From Cladopsammia gracilis (Eukaryota > Cnidaria > Anthozoa > Scleractinia > Dendrophylliidae), in assembly GCA_022457155.1 (NCBI GenBank), contig JAJGOT010000057.1:1628501-1692500 (forward strand): DNA of 64,000 bases, read 5' to 3'. Below, piece by piece: positions 51,237 through 63,984 of this stretch. A program made the translations under genes and the position numbers. The notes under the pieces are model-generated. The model saw nothing but the letters and a program-made list of their open reading frames with translations, was not told the DNA's origin and searched no databases. How positions within the stretch are numbered: position 1 is the stretch's first letter; each line of letters starts with the position of its first letter.

Positions 51237-51315
51237 GAGGTCCGTATTGGGAAAATCAAGTTGGTCGAGTCGAGCAAAAAAAGAACGAGACCAATATTTT
51301 CCAATACGGACCGAA
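51237..51315. repeat. Inverted repeat
   Basis: GGTCCGTATTGGGAAAAT and ATTTTCCAATACGGACC flank a short loop. Confidence 0.7.
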
Positions 51316-52404
51316 CAAGCAAGAGTTCAATAAAGTTTTTATTATAATGGCGTTTTTAAAACTTTGCCCATAAAGTAATGCAACCATTCTCGGCAAACGT
51401 GCGCGCGCCAAAACTAAGCATATTCTTGCATTTTTCAAGCCACTATGGGAAAAGTTTAACCAAAATTGTCCGCCAAACATCAGTGAGGAAAAATGTTTCT
51501 GCTTAATAGAAAACAGTCTTCATTTGTTCATTGTTTCATACAAGGAATTCAGCGAATTATGAATTCGTGAGCGGTCCATTATAGCGGTCCCTATTACAAA
51601 ATTCAGACCGCTCAGGGAACCGATCAGTTCGCCATATAATGATAAAGACTAGAAATACGTGTCTCGCAGAACCTCGCGAAGCTCGGGGGAGGATGCACTG
51701 CAAAATGTTAGCAATGTGGGAGGGAGAGATGGAATTTCTGGTTTGACTGGAGAGGTTGAATTGCATGCCGGCAGTGGCCCCGAAATTTAAAGTTGAGACA
51801 TTTTCGTTCCTAGTCGCTTCCATTTAACTTGTACTTAGTACTCTGTCTTCCTAAAATAAAATAAATGGGAGATGGTACTGGTCGGTTTAGGGTTTTGAGC
51901 TGTGGGTCGCTGTAACTGCTATGGGACCGGGTACCAAAATATCCTCAGGCCTTCCCTCCACCCCCCCCCCCCCCCAAACCTATCTTCATTAATTGTTGTC
52001 AAAAGGAAAATTGGTCTGAAAGTGGATTTATAGTACTGTTGTGGACATGGATCGAGGACAATCGGCCGCCATTATGAAAAAGGTCAATAAGACAATTAAA
52101 CTGTGAATAAACCGAAGTCGCGTTTTTGTGTTGGAGACTCGCGACCAAACATTTAAAAACACAGTTTTAGTCAGTTGAAAGCCGTTGATGAAAATTCCAC
52201 ATCGCATGTTCAGGTTACTATAGCAACGAAAAACTGTCATTTACACTTAACGTTTATCATCATGATAAATAATGAATATGGAAATGATAACTAAAAATCA
52301 ATGATTGATTATTTGTTCAGAATCATTTCCATATTTGTTGCAATTGAACGATCGATGATCAGAGACAAACGTTGTTCTATTAAGACGCTGTCGAGTTCAA
52401 AAAG

Positions 52405-52465
52405 ATGGAATGCCTCAACTTTATCAGGCGCAAACTTGGTGTCCCAGAACACATAAACTTAGCAG
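52405..52465 (+). other. Leader-like exon 3 (best candidate first exon of gene C)
   Basis: ATG opens MECLNFIRRKLGVPEH and the exon would end GCAG before GTTTGC at 52466, phase 1. Joined to 56021 it reads on as GSETMTSEYLITV without a stop. It is the nearest of the three copies to gene C, 3.6 kb upstream. The shared CxFIRRKL core among copies that otherwise differ suggests coding constraint. Confidence 0.45.
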
Positions 52466-55400
52466 GTTTGCTCTTTAACTATTTTCCTTTTTAACTTGCC
52501 ATGTTCTGTCTCCCAGAATAACTAATGATGTTGGTGACAAAAAGGATATCTTAATGTGGCCTAAAAGGTTGTAACACTGAATTTTAACTGTTTATTCAGA
52601 ATAGAGTTAAACAACAGAATGTTTTTGTACTTTGTCTGTTGCCGGACGGTGAAATTCTAATTTCATTTATCCAGACCTTACAGCTTGCCTTTTTAACTTA
52701 AACGTTTTATATGAAATGAGTTTATTCAGAGCACAAGAATTTTTATATTTTGAAGAGTTATACTAATAGGCTCTTGTTTAACGGACTTTCCAGAATACGG
52801 AAGATTTGATTTTATTACCAGAATACTGACGATTCCATTTTAACGTCTCAAGACATTGTGCACAACACATCGAGGTTATCATATTAACCAGGGCTGCTAG
52901 GAGCTGTAATATTTGTGTCTTCTGTGCATGTGCGATCAACAGAGTCACAAACCAATACTAGAATGACAACACTGGTGTGTTGGCGTTGCATCATTGTTAC
53001 AGCTGAGCTGTAAAAATGATGCAATCCAAGATCATCAGACAACCGGAAAGAGATCGCATATCAAATACACTAATTCCACACTTTCGACAAAAGAGAACCT
53101 CGCGGAGTTGAAGTTCAGATAAGGGACATGTTCATCCCATAAAAGATCCTCAGTTATCGATAACAATATAATTGGTCTGGTCTTTCAAGACCCTTATGAT
53201 ATAATATCAAACGCGCTTTAATACATTTCTTTCTTTTCAGTCAAACAAAAATCATTTAAATTGTTTTTGTTTCGTTCGTATATATGGCATATCCAAACAG
53301 TCATATAATAATAACATCAATTTTCTTTTACATATATTTACAAACGTTAACCAGCAGCGAAAATATGTTTACATTATGTTCAAGTAATCCCTACGCAACG
53401 AATTGACAATTTCACAGTTTTTGAAATGCTGATTTTAGGGCCAGGCCGCTTGGTAAAAAATTCCTTTCTTTAGTACTCCGTGTAAACGCAACAGGCATTT
53501 TCATGTCGGATAACGTTGACGTTTCTAAGCGACGTTTCTGTTTTCAATCACCCAGGGATGAAGCCTCGTATGTAACTAAAATAAATTATTCCGTGAAAAG
53601 AAAGTCTCCCTGGCCGGTGTCAACTGATCTCGACTTTTATGCTATGTGTAACACAGACTTTTGGGAACTAAGCTCCAGGGCTAAACGAGATCGATCTGCC
53701 TTGCTACCAATCGAGATCTTTTACATGAAGTGGTTCAGAACTGCGTTCAGGAACGTGATGTGATTGCTGATTTTGAATCATTCGATTACAAGCATAACTC
53801 AAAGCTCTTACTGAAAGGATTGTCATATACGAGTTGTAGCCAAAAGTATTTGGCTTACCAAATAGAGGAAATTCTAAAGATATTACTTTTCGCACCTTTA
53901 CAACCTAAAGCTTATTTCATATTCCAAACGCTTTGCTCTAACAAGATAACAGGAGGTAAAAATTACCTAGTAATGATTTGCTTTGCGATCACAAAGATTA
54001 GGATATTCCCCAACTAGATAAAAATCTACAGTCTTTTTTTCTGAAAAATGTCTTGTAACTTGCTTGTGACATAATTTATGTAGCTAAAATGATTCACAGT
54101 TTTATACATTATGACACTCTATTGATATTAAATAAGAGGCTACCCATAACCTATACTCGTACCGGTAATGTACGTTACTCGCGGGGAACACTTACGTAAC
54201 ACAACAACAGGCAAATAAAACCAAGTTTCGCTTCTGCTTGCATGCGTACGTATTCTCGTACCCAGAACTAATGCGATGCACAAATAAGAGAAGAAAACAA
54301 AAAGAATGAAAAGAAAAACTGTGGGCAAATTTTACCTTGTTACCGTATCCGTCACGAGTAAACAGCAACAAACAATAAAACCCAAATTTGTTTCGCTTTT
54401 GCTTGCAAAACGACGCCGATTACACCGAATCCCATGTACCGTGGGCTCAAAATTAGTTTCTCGCAGTGCATGCGTGCGTAATTCTCGTACCCAGATCTAA
54501 CGCAAGTAGATACGAAAACACGGAGGAAAACAAGGAGAAAAACGGAGGCCAATCCTTAACTCGTTGCCGTAACGGCACGAGTAAAAAAAGAAAGCTCGTG
54601 TATCGTAACAAAATGACAAAAATTTAGTTATCTATGACAGACGAATTTTCCTTTGCCGATAAAAAAATTATCGACAACTAACTTTTCCCGTTTTGCCTGT
54701 GCGTTTTAATAATATATCTAATGTCACACTGAACGTTAGTTACAAAGCTCTCGCATAAGAAATTAATTATCGACAATTTTGTCCTCTAGTGCCCGTGGGG
54801 GACTGCCATAAAAAATGACGGGAGTGCTCGTCAGAAATGTTTAAACAACACCCGAAAATAAAATATTTGCTCGCAAATATAATTTTTATGTCTTTTCTCC
54901 CTTTCTAATGTTTATCTACCCGAGTAGTCCTAGGATCTGGTGAGGAGTTTATTTATTTATTTTATTGGCCATATTACAATAACACATTAATATAAGAAGA
55001 ATAGAGATAACAATGGCGAGTTATTGGGGATTGAATTTATCCTCCTCTTAGGCTTGAGGGTGGGTCACGTGACAAGCCATGTGAGCGTCATTCGTCCTGA
55101 ATCATCTGCGGTGCAAGACGTATTTTTATCTAGCCCCCCTCCTCCCCATGTCCTGTCCACTTTGGTTGTACTTACTAATTAGTTTCGTTTTCAGTGCCCG
55201 CACCTTTACTGGGCCAAACTATGTATCAGAGATTTTAATGATGATACTTGGTATTTAAATAAAAGCGGCTATGGACCTTTTGTTTCTTACCCAGTAAACA
55301 GAGCTCAGGTTAGGCAGCACCGGGGGGTGTGCTATTTGAAGGGGTTAGGTGAAAAGGCATAAAGGTACCAGAATCTTGTTTGATGGGTGTGGCTCAAATG

Positions 55401-56020
55401 AATTTCTACCCCTAAGAGGTACCAACTTAGTCATATTTTGTCATAATTTTTCGGTTCAATACCCTAAAAGGTACCGCGACAATTCTTATGGTGGTCATTT
55501 TAGATTTTAGCACCCTAAGTGGTACCAATCTACAAATTTTGACTCCTAAAAGGTACGACGAACATCTCCGTCATTTTTATATGGGGGTCCCCCCTCGGGC
55601 TCTAATGGTGTGAAAAAGCTGTATCGAACACGAATAGTCGACTCAACAACCATCTCTTTAGCCTCTCTAAGCCTTAAGAGAACATTCCGTGATGTTAAAT
55701 TTAGGCGTTTTATAATATATGTAATGTCGCACTAAACGTTTGTTACAAAGCTCTCACATAAGAATTAATTATCGACAATTTTGTCCTCTAATGATGTGGA
55801 AAAGATGTATCGAACACTTATAGTGGTCAACTCATTTTAATTGTCTGTCGAAGTCCCAAGGGAACATCCCGGTGTTCCCATGATCCTCTGTACGTCACGT
55901 GCCTCGTTCTTTTTCATAAAATTGTATATTGTTTAGTGCTGCTTAATGTGGTTTAAGAAAAATTGAAGTATTTTGAAAGAGTTTATGTTCACGGTTTTGT
56001 TTTGTTTTCCTTCATCCCAG

Positions 56021-56116
56021 GTTCTGAGACGATGACGTCAGAATACTTAATCACTGTTGTCACAGGAGATCGAAAGGGAGCTGGGACCGACGCATCAGTA
56101 TCTCTTGTTATTAAAG
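56021..56116 (+). CDS. Gene C first PLAT exon
   Basis: A pyrimidine-rich tract ends TTCATCCCAG at 56020. In phase 1 the exon reads GSETMTSEYLITV; alternatively translation begins at the internal ATG. Genes A and B carry AOS sequence in the same exon ahead of this PLAT start, so gene C has lost or never gained that part. Confidence 0.8.
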
Positions 56117-59100
56117 GTATCGTTTAAGGTCATGACTAGAATGGATACTCCAAAATCAGGTTGGATCACCTCGGACACTTATTGAGAATTATATAACGTA
56201 ATGTCGACACTTAGAATTTATTTTCAATAATTTTTTAAGTGTAAAACAGAAAATCTAAAATCCCCACTCAGGATTGAACCTGTGACCTCAGCTAGGCTTA
56301 GGCTCACATAGCCTACCGTACCACTGTACCACCTAGCTTCTCGGGTTGCTTAATCCTAAATTTAACTACCGGTATATAAACTGCTACCCCCAACCTCAAC
56401 TGAAAGCTAACCAGTTACTCCGTTGTATAAGTCTCAATAAGGTGTCCAACCTGATTTTGGAGTATCCATTCTAGTCACCACCTATCGTTTAAGTGCCATT
56501 GGTACGGCCGCCATTAAATTTCCTGAAGTTTTGAAAAATAGCTAGCGAAAGTGACTCAGAGACTCAAAAATTCCTTTCTTCGGTTGTTTTGAAGGGAACG
56601 GCAAAAAAATGGATCAAAATGTCAAACGCACGAGCAGAGGCACTGTTTTCGCTCATTAGACCTATTGTTTTGTGCCGCTCTCGCTGCCGTGAGTGATTTA
56701 ATAGTGAATTGGGAAAGAGGAATTGTTGAGTCTCTGCCGTCACTTTCGCTGAACACACTGACTCTCTGCTGCGGTAACACACTTCAACTTTTACCTAGGT
56801 AAATTAGAAATAATAAAAGCCGCGGTACGCTTAATTCAAATTAAGCGTGCTACAGCTACTGTAATTTCGAATTTACCTAGGTTAAAGTTGAAACGTGTAA
56901 CCGCAGCTATTGATTGGTCCGTCTTTGCTACCTTGGTGTGTCTCCCATCCATCTATCATTGGGCAAATTTGTCATTTTTACTATGCTACTATACAGTGTA
57001 TTCGTTAATACATGAAAACCATGGAGTCAAAGTTTTCTGTATCTTTATTCTTCCAAGGTACAAATGGAGAAACTAACCCACTGAATCTGGACAAGTGGTT
57101 CCACAACGACTTCGAAGCCGGACAGACTGATAAATACAAAGTGACCGCCAAAGACGTCGGCGAGCCTTTGATGGTGGCACTAAATAGTGATGGGAAAGGC
57201 CTTTACAGTGATTGGTTCGTCAACCGAGTGACGATCAAAGTCAAAAATAAAACCTACGATTTCCCATGCAACCGCTGGGTGCATGATGACATCGTCATCT
57301 TTGAAGGAACAGGTAAAGGAGCTACGTTACTAGAATTTCGCATTTTTTTTTTGGTCGAAACTGTGCTGCATTTACAACAAAGAACCTTTGGTAATGTGAA
57401 CATTAAGAGGACGACACTGAAACACCTCGCCCCCAAGGCCTTCTCCGCTTTGTTCAAATTAAAATGGCGGCAAGGGCGGAGAAGACCCTGGACCCAAGAC
57501 TGCCAAAACACTCCAAGAATCCTGGAGTGTTTTATCACGTAAAATTTGATGAGATGTCTTCGTTTTGTTTGAACAGCGGTTTCAGATTATAACCAGAAAA
57601 CAAACACGGCTACCAATCACTGGAAATAACCTCTGAAAACAAACACGGCTACCAATCACTGGAAATAACCTCTGAAAACAAACACGGCTACCAATCACTG
57701 GAAATAACCTCTGAAAACAAACACGGCTACCAATCACTGGAAATAACCTCTGAAAACAAACACGGCTACCAATCACTGGAAATAACCTCTGAAAACAAAC
57801 ACGGCTACCAATCACTGGAAATAACCTCTGAAAACAAACATGACTACCAATCACTGGAAATGACCTCTGAAAACAAACACTCCCAGCGCTAGCATGGCTG
57901 CCAATCACTGGAAATAACCTCTGAAAACACCATTTCATAGCGTGTCACGTGACAAAATACTCCACGATTCTTGGAGCATTTTGGCAGCCTTGCCCAGGAT
58001 CTTCTCCGCCCAACCCGCCATTTTGAATTGAACAAAGAGGAGAAGGCCCTGGGGAATAGGTTGATACTGACATTGAATCCGTAAACGGAGAACAAACCAC
58101 AGCCACTTTTTATTTATTTATTTTTTCAAAGACACATTTAAAAGATACCAGTTTTAGCATCCTTCTCTTGATTCTGAAAGGGGCAATGTCAAAGGGAGTA
58201 TGACCTTTTATGGTCAAAACCATGCTCCAATAACTAAAACACCAAGAGAAAGAAATCAACCAATTCTAAAAAGAGAAACAAATCATGGTCTAGACACCCT
58301 CCCCCCCCCCCCCACCCGCCCCCGCCCCGCCCCGCCCCACACCTAACCCTAATCATCACCCCAAACCCCCCCCCCCCCCCACCACCACCACCACCACCCC
58401 GCCTCTCCCTCACCCGGAGACCCGTTTTCACTGGACAGAACTGAGTGCTGTTATACTTCCGCTAGTGAAAACCAGGCTTTAAGCTCCCCATTGTTTCTTT
58501 TGTACAACAGCTAAACTGCCAACGGACGAGCAGCATGAAACCGTTAAAAGCCAGCGAGAAGAAGAGCTAAAGTACAGGCGAACTCTGTATGAATGGGGTC
58601 ATGATGCCGCATTCTCGGATCTGCCAGGCTACGTTAAGGCTGCAACAGTAAAGGATCTACCAAAAGATGTCCAGTTCACCGAGGAAGCCGCCAATGACTT
58701 GCATCACGCCAGAAGAAACGCGCTCATCAATCTGGGCCTCGTGAAACTGTTTAACCTGTTTGATTCGTGGGATGACTTTGATGACTACCGCAAGGTATTT
58801 TAGGTGTTTTCCTGTTTAAGACTACCGCTCAAATAGAGAAGGAAAAATTAACCGCAGCGTGTTCACGTTCTCCACAAAACCAAAATTTGATCATTTCACG
58901 TTGTTGTTTTGCCGGTAACGGCAAGAAATGTACCAAAATGTAAAACGCACGTGCATAGGCATTGTTTTCGTTCATTAAACCTACTGTTTTGTGCCGTTAT
59001 CGTTGCTGTCGCCGTCACCGTCGTGGTTGCCGGCTTACAACGTTCCAGACTCCGCCGTAAGGGAGGAGAGGGAAAGCGGTCCTTTTCGGCTCTTACGATT

Positions 59101-62100
59101 TAGACTGCTAGCTGTCCCTTTTCAGCCAATAGAACGGGCGAGCTTATCACGAAAACAAGCTCGGCGAGACTGGAGCGAGCGAACAAGCCGAGGGGAAACT
59201 GGGGGAGAGGCGGGAGGAAAAGGGACTGTACTCTCTTCTGTAATGGACGCGTTTGAATTCCCCGCCGCACCAGGGACGGAAAACTTCGATTGGTTCATAG
59301 TCTTCATAGACAATAGGAAACTGTCAGGGAAGTTTGATGAGTATTAACAATCTTGACACGTTGGTATTGATATCTCCGATCCAGTTTCACATCAGCGTTG
59401 ACACGATTGCTTCCACGAGTACTCGTAGCGAGAATGAAAATGTTTTCACCTCGCAGTTTAATTTTGAAAGAAGAAAAGAAGTTAGCGGTGGAAGTGCTTC
59501 TAAAAGATGTCATAGTTGTCATAGTTGTGCTACCGACCGGCTCCGGTAAATCCATAATTTTTCAAAGTAATGCATTATCCTAGTTCATTTCGTTCCACAA
59601 CCAAAAAACCATTGGTGCATACAATTCTACAAGGCTTTAGCACTTCAATTTTCGTGCATGTGCCGGTTTCGCGTGTGTTAACAAGCAGAGCGACAAATGG
59701 AGAATGGATTCTCACTTGGTGGGCGGAGTTATCTGGAGGCGTCTGTTACAGAAGAGACTGCAGTCCCTCCCTTCTTTCCCGCCTCTTCCCCAGCGCCCCC
59801 TCTGTTCGCATTACTTTCGCTCGCTCGCCGCTCGGTCCGCGATGGCCGACCACGTGTTTGCTCTCCCACTCGACTATCCAGAGAGACTGCTGGCAGTCTA
59901 CTTACGATTCATTGTATTGTTTCTTCATATATTTTTTTCAGGCATTCACTAGTTTTGTTGGAAAAGTACCTGAGGCAGCTGACCATTGGAGGGATGATCA
60001 TTTCGTTGGTTCTCAGTTTATGAACGGATGTAATCCTGATTCACTGAAAAGATGCACCGAGCTGCCGCCGCACTTCCCTGTCACGGAGAAATTGGTCGAA
60101 AATCTGTTGGACAGTGGAGATACATTGGAGAAAGCCATGGCGGTTAGTTTTGAAATAACTTGAGATAATTTTCAATAATATTAGATTTTATACTTCTTTG
60201 CGCGCGCGTCAAGTGTACATATAGTATTCGCCAAGAGTCACGTACTTAGAACGGCTCGTAGTAATTATACTGTAATGAAATATAATTAACCCTTTCTCTA
60301 CCAGAGTCAATTATGGAGACATGAAGTGTAGTTCTAACTGTTGATGAGTCTGTCAACAAAATCCGGGTGTGAACATGCAAATGAAACCTCTTCAGCAGTA
60401 CTTTTACATGGTACCATCAGTTTGGTTTTAAACATTTTACATTTTACAAAATGAAATTTGGCATCTTTCTTGAATTTTGATTTTGGCACTCTTGGGAGTA
60501 AAGGGTTGACTTACAAATGAAAAAAAAAACATTGCCACGTTGGTTTTCAAAGGTTTTCTCTGGTGTTGTCTTTTATTTACAGGATGGCCGAATGTATATG
60601 GTAGACTACAAGATTCTGGAGGACATCCCGCACTATGGTCATAACAACGAGGAATTGGAGAGGAGGTACATGTGCGCGAGCCTGGGTCTGTTCTATGTCA
60701 AAGGCAGCGGAGACCTGGTGCCAATAGCCATCCAGTTACACCAGAAACCAAGCAAAGACAACCCGATATGGACTCCCAATGATGTCGAGTTGGACTGGCT
60801 TTGTGCCAAGTTGTTCTTGCGAAACTCGGACACTCAGTTTCATCAGGTAAACTAACAAATTACGCAAACTAACACAACATAAAGATGCCCCCGACTCATT
60901 TATACTTCCTATATTTCTCTAGTTTTCCCAAATGCCCGTTGTGTTTTATGCCAATATAATTTACGGTTTGGCCTTTTATATTTGTTCACTATAGAGTGGT
61001 TTTCAATTAGGTATCACAAGTAATTTTGCAATTGCTTTGGTTTTACAATTGTATTGATACCCTTTGTGATTCGCGCCACGTTCTCAACCAATCAGAAGTA
61101 TAGCTAAAACCAATCGTGACTTACTCCCATCCCGGGGGGGTACTCAACAAAGTTTTGTACGGGGATGCTCCGCCCCGAGGTCCAAACCCTTACCCTTTCA
61201 TATACCGTTTTTAACAGAAAAGGTACCCCTTTCATATACCTTTCATTGAAAATGGTACCCCTTTCATATAGCCTTTACGTGCGTCTGTTTGAAATATTTT
61301 GAAAGGCCCTTTTTATAATACTTAAACAGTTTTCCCTACCTTTTTTATGCTTCAACTCGTGTTTTCGCTACCATTTCCTATTCTTCGTAAAATCCCTACC
61401 CTTTCATATACTTCAACTCGTGAAATCCCGACCGTTTCAAATACCTCCAGCCTCAAAAGGGTACCCCTTTAGGGCGAAGCATCCCCGTATAGCCCATTAT
61501 AGGGGAGTACCCCTCCCCCCCGGGACTCCCATACGTTTTTCTGCGCTTGGCGCTGGCGACATGTATTTGGTTCTAACAACTAACATTACAATAAATATGC
61601 AATTTTCGAAGTGGAAAAAATCCTTTTGGAGAGACCGATTGTGAAAAGGAACAGTTCAGATATCTTTCAATTTACCACGTCTATTTAATTGCTAGTTGAT
61701 CGCGCATTACCGAAGGTTTTTTCTCCTCAGTCTCCTACCCTCTATTCCCACCTTTCCTTTCTGTTATATCTTTCAACTTAACTCAGCAGGTTTTAATAAT
61801 TTTAGATGATCACCCATCTTCTCCGAACTCATCTTTTCATGGAACCCGTCGCTGTTGCCAGCTACAGACAACTGCCCACCCTCCACCCCCTGTGGAAACT
61901 CTTGGCTCCTCATATCCGAGGGGTTTTAGCTATTAACACTCTTGGAAGAGATCGTCTGATTGCCGAGGGAGGGGTGGCTGATATGACCCTCACTGTTGGC
62001 GGTGGAGGTAACATACTGAGCACTTACCAGTCTGACAAACATTTAGCATTTTCATACTCATTAAATAAACACAATCTTATCGACCTATTCTATAATATCG

Positions 62101-63580
62101 GATGTAGTATAAAGTTGTGTTCCAATCGGAAGTCTTCGCCTCTCTCTAATAAACGCCATCCCGTGAAACCCGGAATATTTAAAAAAAACGTCCGCGGGGC
62201 GTTCATTAAAATAAAAACAGTATATATAAATATGTAAATCGCCGCTGCACAATATTTCAAAATCACAATAAAGCTGTCGGAAAATCGAAGTGAAAAATTT
62301 AAAATTCTCCGCACAAGTGGATGTTTAGCAAAAAAGAGATCTTTGAGAGATTCTTCAGTAAAAAGAACTCAGTTATAGCTTCATTTATGTGGCTAATGAT
62401 TTAGGAAAGAAAAAACCGTCATCGTCGAATAAACAATATTGTTTATCGGCAGGACATATCGAGCTAATGAAAAAGTACCACATGACAAGCAGCTGGACAA
62501 CGTATAATTTACCCCAAGTTCTGAAGGAAAGAGGAGTTGATGATGTAGGTAAGCTTCCCAACTTTCATTATCGCGAAGATGCTCTGAAACTGTGGACAGC
62601 AATCGAGGAATTCGTCAAGGACATTCTAGCCGTGTACTATCACGCCGATGATGATATAAAAAAGGTAAGGGAGAAAAGATTGAAATGTTTTAAAATTCTC
62701 TCTTCATGTTCATACTTTCATTTTAAGATATATGGAGCTATATTTCGTGAACGAAAATTGAACAGTCTTAGGAACAAGGCTGCACTTGTGTTGGTACCGG
62801 AACAACAACAATAACAAGCTATATTTGCATGAGCATAAATTGTTACAGTATTGTAAAAGCGTAAGATAATATAGAAAGTTAACAAATAAATAAACCGGCA
62901 AACAAAGTTTAAATTGCAATAAACAGTACCACGGTACCAATTAATGTCTTACTAAAACAACATCTTGTTGTTGTTTTTTTCTTAAGCTCGAATACACAAT
63001 CAACAAGTTAATGAACCACTATTGAATTCGCGATCCGGCCTCTTGTGCTGGCTGTTTGCTGTCAGTTCTCTTAAAAACAAATAATATTTTCCTTAACGGA
63101 CAGTTTGTTTTATATTTAAGCTCTCGTAAACTCCCACTTTTCAGGCTATATCTGCGGAGTTTTCCGAACCTCATTAAAACCTACTTTATTTCGCTCGCTT
63201 CAAAACCATTTAACATCAAATGTTGTTCGTAGGACTACGAGGTTCAGAACTGGATCAAAGACTTACATGACAACGGATATCCGGTCACCGCCGGACACAC
63301 AGACCATGGTGTCCCAGCGTCCATTACGAGCCGCCAGCAGCTGAACGACTTCATTACATCCATCATCTTCACCTGCGCCTGCCAGCACGCAGCGGTTAAT
63401 TTTTCACAGATGGATGTGTACGGTTTCCCGCCAAATTCTCCCGCCCTCATGCGCCAGCCACCACCAACAGAGAAGGGCGTCGTAACAATGAAAGACCTCA
63501 TGAAATGCCTGGCCACCAAGCACCAAGCGTCGCTCACTATCGCTACTGTGTATGACTTGACCCGAATTTTCCCGGACGAG
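56032..63580 (+). CDS. Gene C: PLAT-lipoxygenase without AOS domain (3' end outside window)
   Basis: Exons: 56021-56116 (ATG at 56032), 57058-57312, 58511-58794, 59942-60142, 60583-60846, 61806-62007, 62453-62664, 63233-63580. From this ATG they give 617 residues; adding a last exon like those of A and B predicts about 676, close to the 674 of the Gersemia 11R-lipoxygenase. PLAT starts at once (MTSEYLITVVTGDRKGAGTD); lipoxygenase follows. Ligands are His367, His372, His553 and Asn557; Coffa Gly410 predicts R-specific oxygenation. The terminal isoleucine exon is not in the window. No AOS exons occur in the 20 kb upstream. The first exon has a good acceptor (TTCATCCCAG) 11 nt before the ATG, so a leader exon lies upstream and the true start may be there. 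Confidence 0.93.
56140..56470 (-). mobile_element. tRNA-like inverted-repeat element, opposite-strand relative of 43617-43894
   Basis: On the minus strand AGGTGGTACAGTGGTACGG and GGTTCAATCCTGAGTGG repeat the landmarks at 43715-43795. Ends GGACACTTATTGAGA and TCTCAATAAGGTGTCC are inverted. It lies in the intron after the first PLAT exon. Confidence 0.7.
57395..58075. mobile_element. Inverted-repeat element containing a 39-nt minisatellite
   Basis: Sequences near 57440-57540 (CCTTCTCCGC, AAAATGGCGG, CTCCAAGAATCCTGGAGTG) recur inverted near 57950-58050. The minisatellite lies between the arms. Confidence 0.65.
57596..57930. repeat. 39-nt minisatellite, about 8-9 copies
   Basis: The unit contains AACACGGCTACCAATCACTG and GAAATAACCTCTG. 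The first six copies are almost identical; the last ones vary and one carries an insertion. Confidence 0.9.
58298..58400. repeat. C-rich low-complexity tract
   Basis: Runs of C, CCCCG repeats and CCA triplets lie about 110-210 nt before the exon at 58511. Confidence 0.9.
58511..58794 (+). CDS. Gene C first lipoxygenase exon
   Basis: No ATG lies near its start, so it is easily missed. It reads AKLPTDEQHETVKSQREEEL and ends FDSWDDFDDYRK before GTATTT. Length 284 nt equals the gene A exon. Confidence 0.92.
59458..59575 (+). pseudogene. RecQ-like helicase fragment
   Basis: A frame through this part reads LKEEKKLAVEVLLKD and VVLPTGSGKSIIFQ, a Walker A motif in the arrangement seen in RecQ/DEAD helicases. 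Nothing else of the helicase is evident. It lies in a gene C intron, same strand. Confidence 0.5.
61125..61535. mobile_element. Element with TACCCCTTTCATATA repeats
   Basis: The left end GGGGGGGTACTCAACAAAG and right end GGAGTACCCCTCCCCCC are roughly inverted; CCTTTCATATACC motifs recur within. A shorter relative is at 21265-21335. Confidence 0.6.
61806..62007 (+). CDS. Gene C exon with iron-ligand histidines and Coffa glycine
   Basis: [14 protein letters not shown] has both ligands; AINTLGRDRL carries the Coffa glycine (61944-61946). Length 202 nt, phase 1 donor, as in genes A and B. Confidence 0.93.
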
Positions 63581-63828
63581 GTATGCTTAAATAACAAGTG
63601 TAAAATTAAGCGTGAAAGTGGAGGCAATGTGATATAAGATATGCTACCAGACAGAAGTCAATAACATGGAGTGCGCAGCTCCCCCAAGCGTCTATGTTAC
63701 AACATTTTAACAAAAAAAATTATTTTTAGATTGAACTGTCCGGTAGCTTGGATTCCCGCTGACCAGTTACAAACGTAATAGCCAATGATATCCAGTATAA
63801 GTAGAATAACTTTCTTACCTTTCCATTA

Positions 63829-63984
63829 CAGCTATTTCAATTAACGTTGTCGGATGAAAAAGGCGAAAAGCCAAGACTGCAAAGTAGTGTGGGATTTTTA
63901 TGCAATGCTATTTACCCTAACCCATACTACCTTGCGGTCTTGGCTTCAAGCTTTTATCCGACAACGTTAATTGAAATAGCTGTA
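63829..63984. mobile_element. Short MITE in gene C intron
   Basis: ACAGCTATTTCAATTAACGT and its complement form arms of over 30 nt. The left TTACAG resembles an acceptor but the sequence after it is the repeat arm, not the terminal lipoxygenase exon. Confidence 0.85.

Larger units (their letters stand above)
35651..56020. other. Spacer between genes B and C: repeats and leader-like exons
   Basis: The 20 kb contains no complete recognised gene. It holds paired TACC-rich elements with poly-C ends (36486-36705, 37192-37503, 54797-55605), a MITE (39842-40323), tandem repeats (39250-39425, 41575-41710), a dispersed repeat (41869-42265), tRNA-derived elements (42763-42835, 43710-43795), a composite inverted repeat (43365-43980) and small foldbacks (49407-49527, 50176-50240, 51237-51315). 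Open frames of 137-164 codons (39981-40475, 50363-50776) match no family. Three leader-like exons are listed separately. Confidence 0.65.

Noticed and set aside
53503..53763. 86-codon frame starting MSDNVDVSKRRF
   Set aside because: Plausible composition but no domain, no conserved neighbour and no splice evidence that can be read here.
57596..57930. Regular repeats that could suggest a CRISPR array
   Set aside because: Units are directly adjacent without unique spacers, and the context is a eukaryotic intron.
63829..63860. TTACAG as acceptor for the last exon of gene C
   Set aside because: The following sequence is one arm of a palindromic MITE and does not encode the RFLGDY start of the terminal exon.
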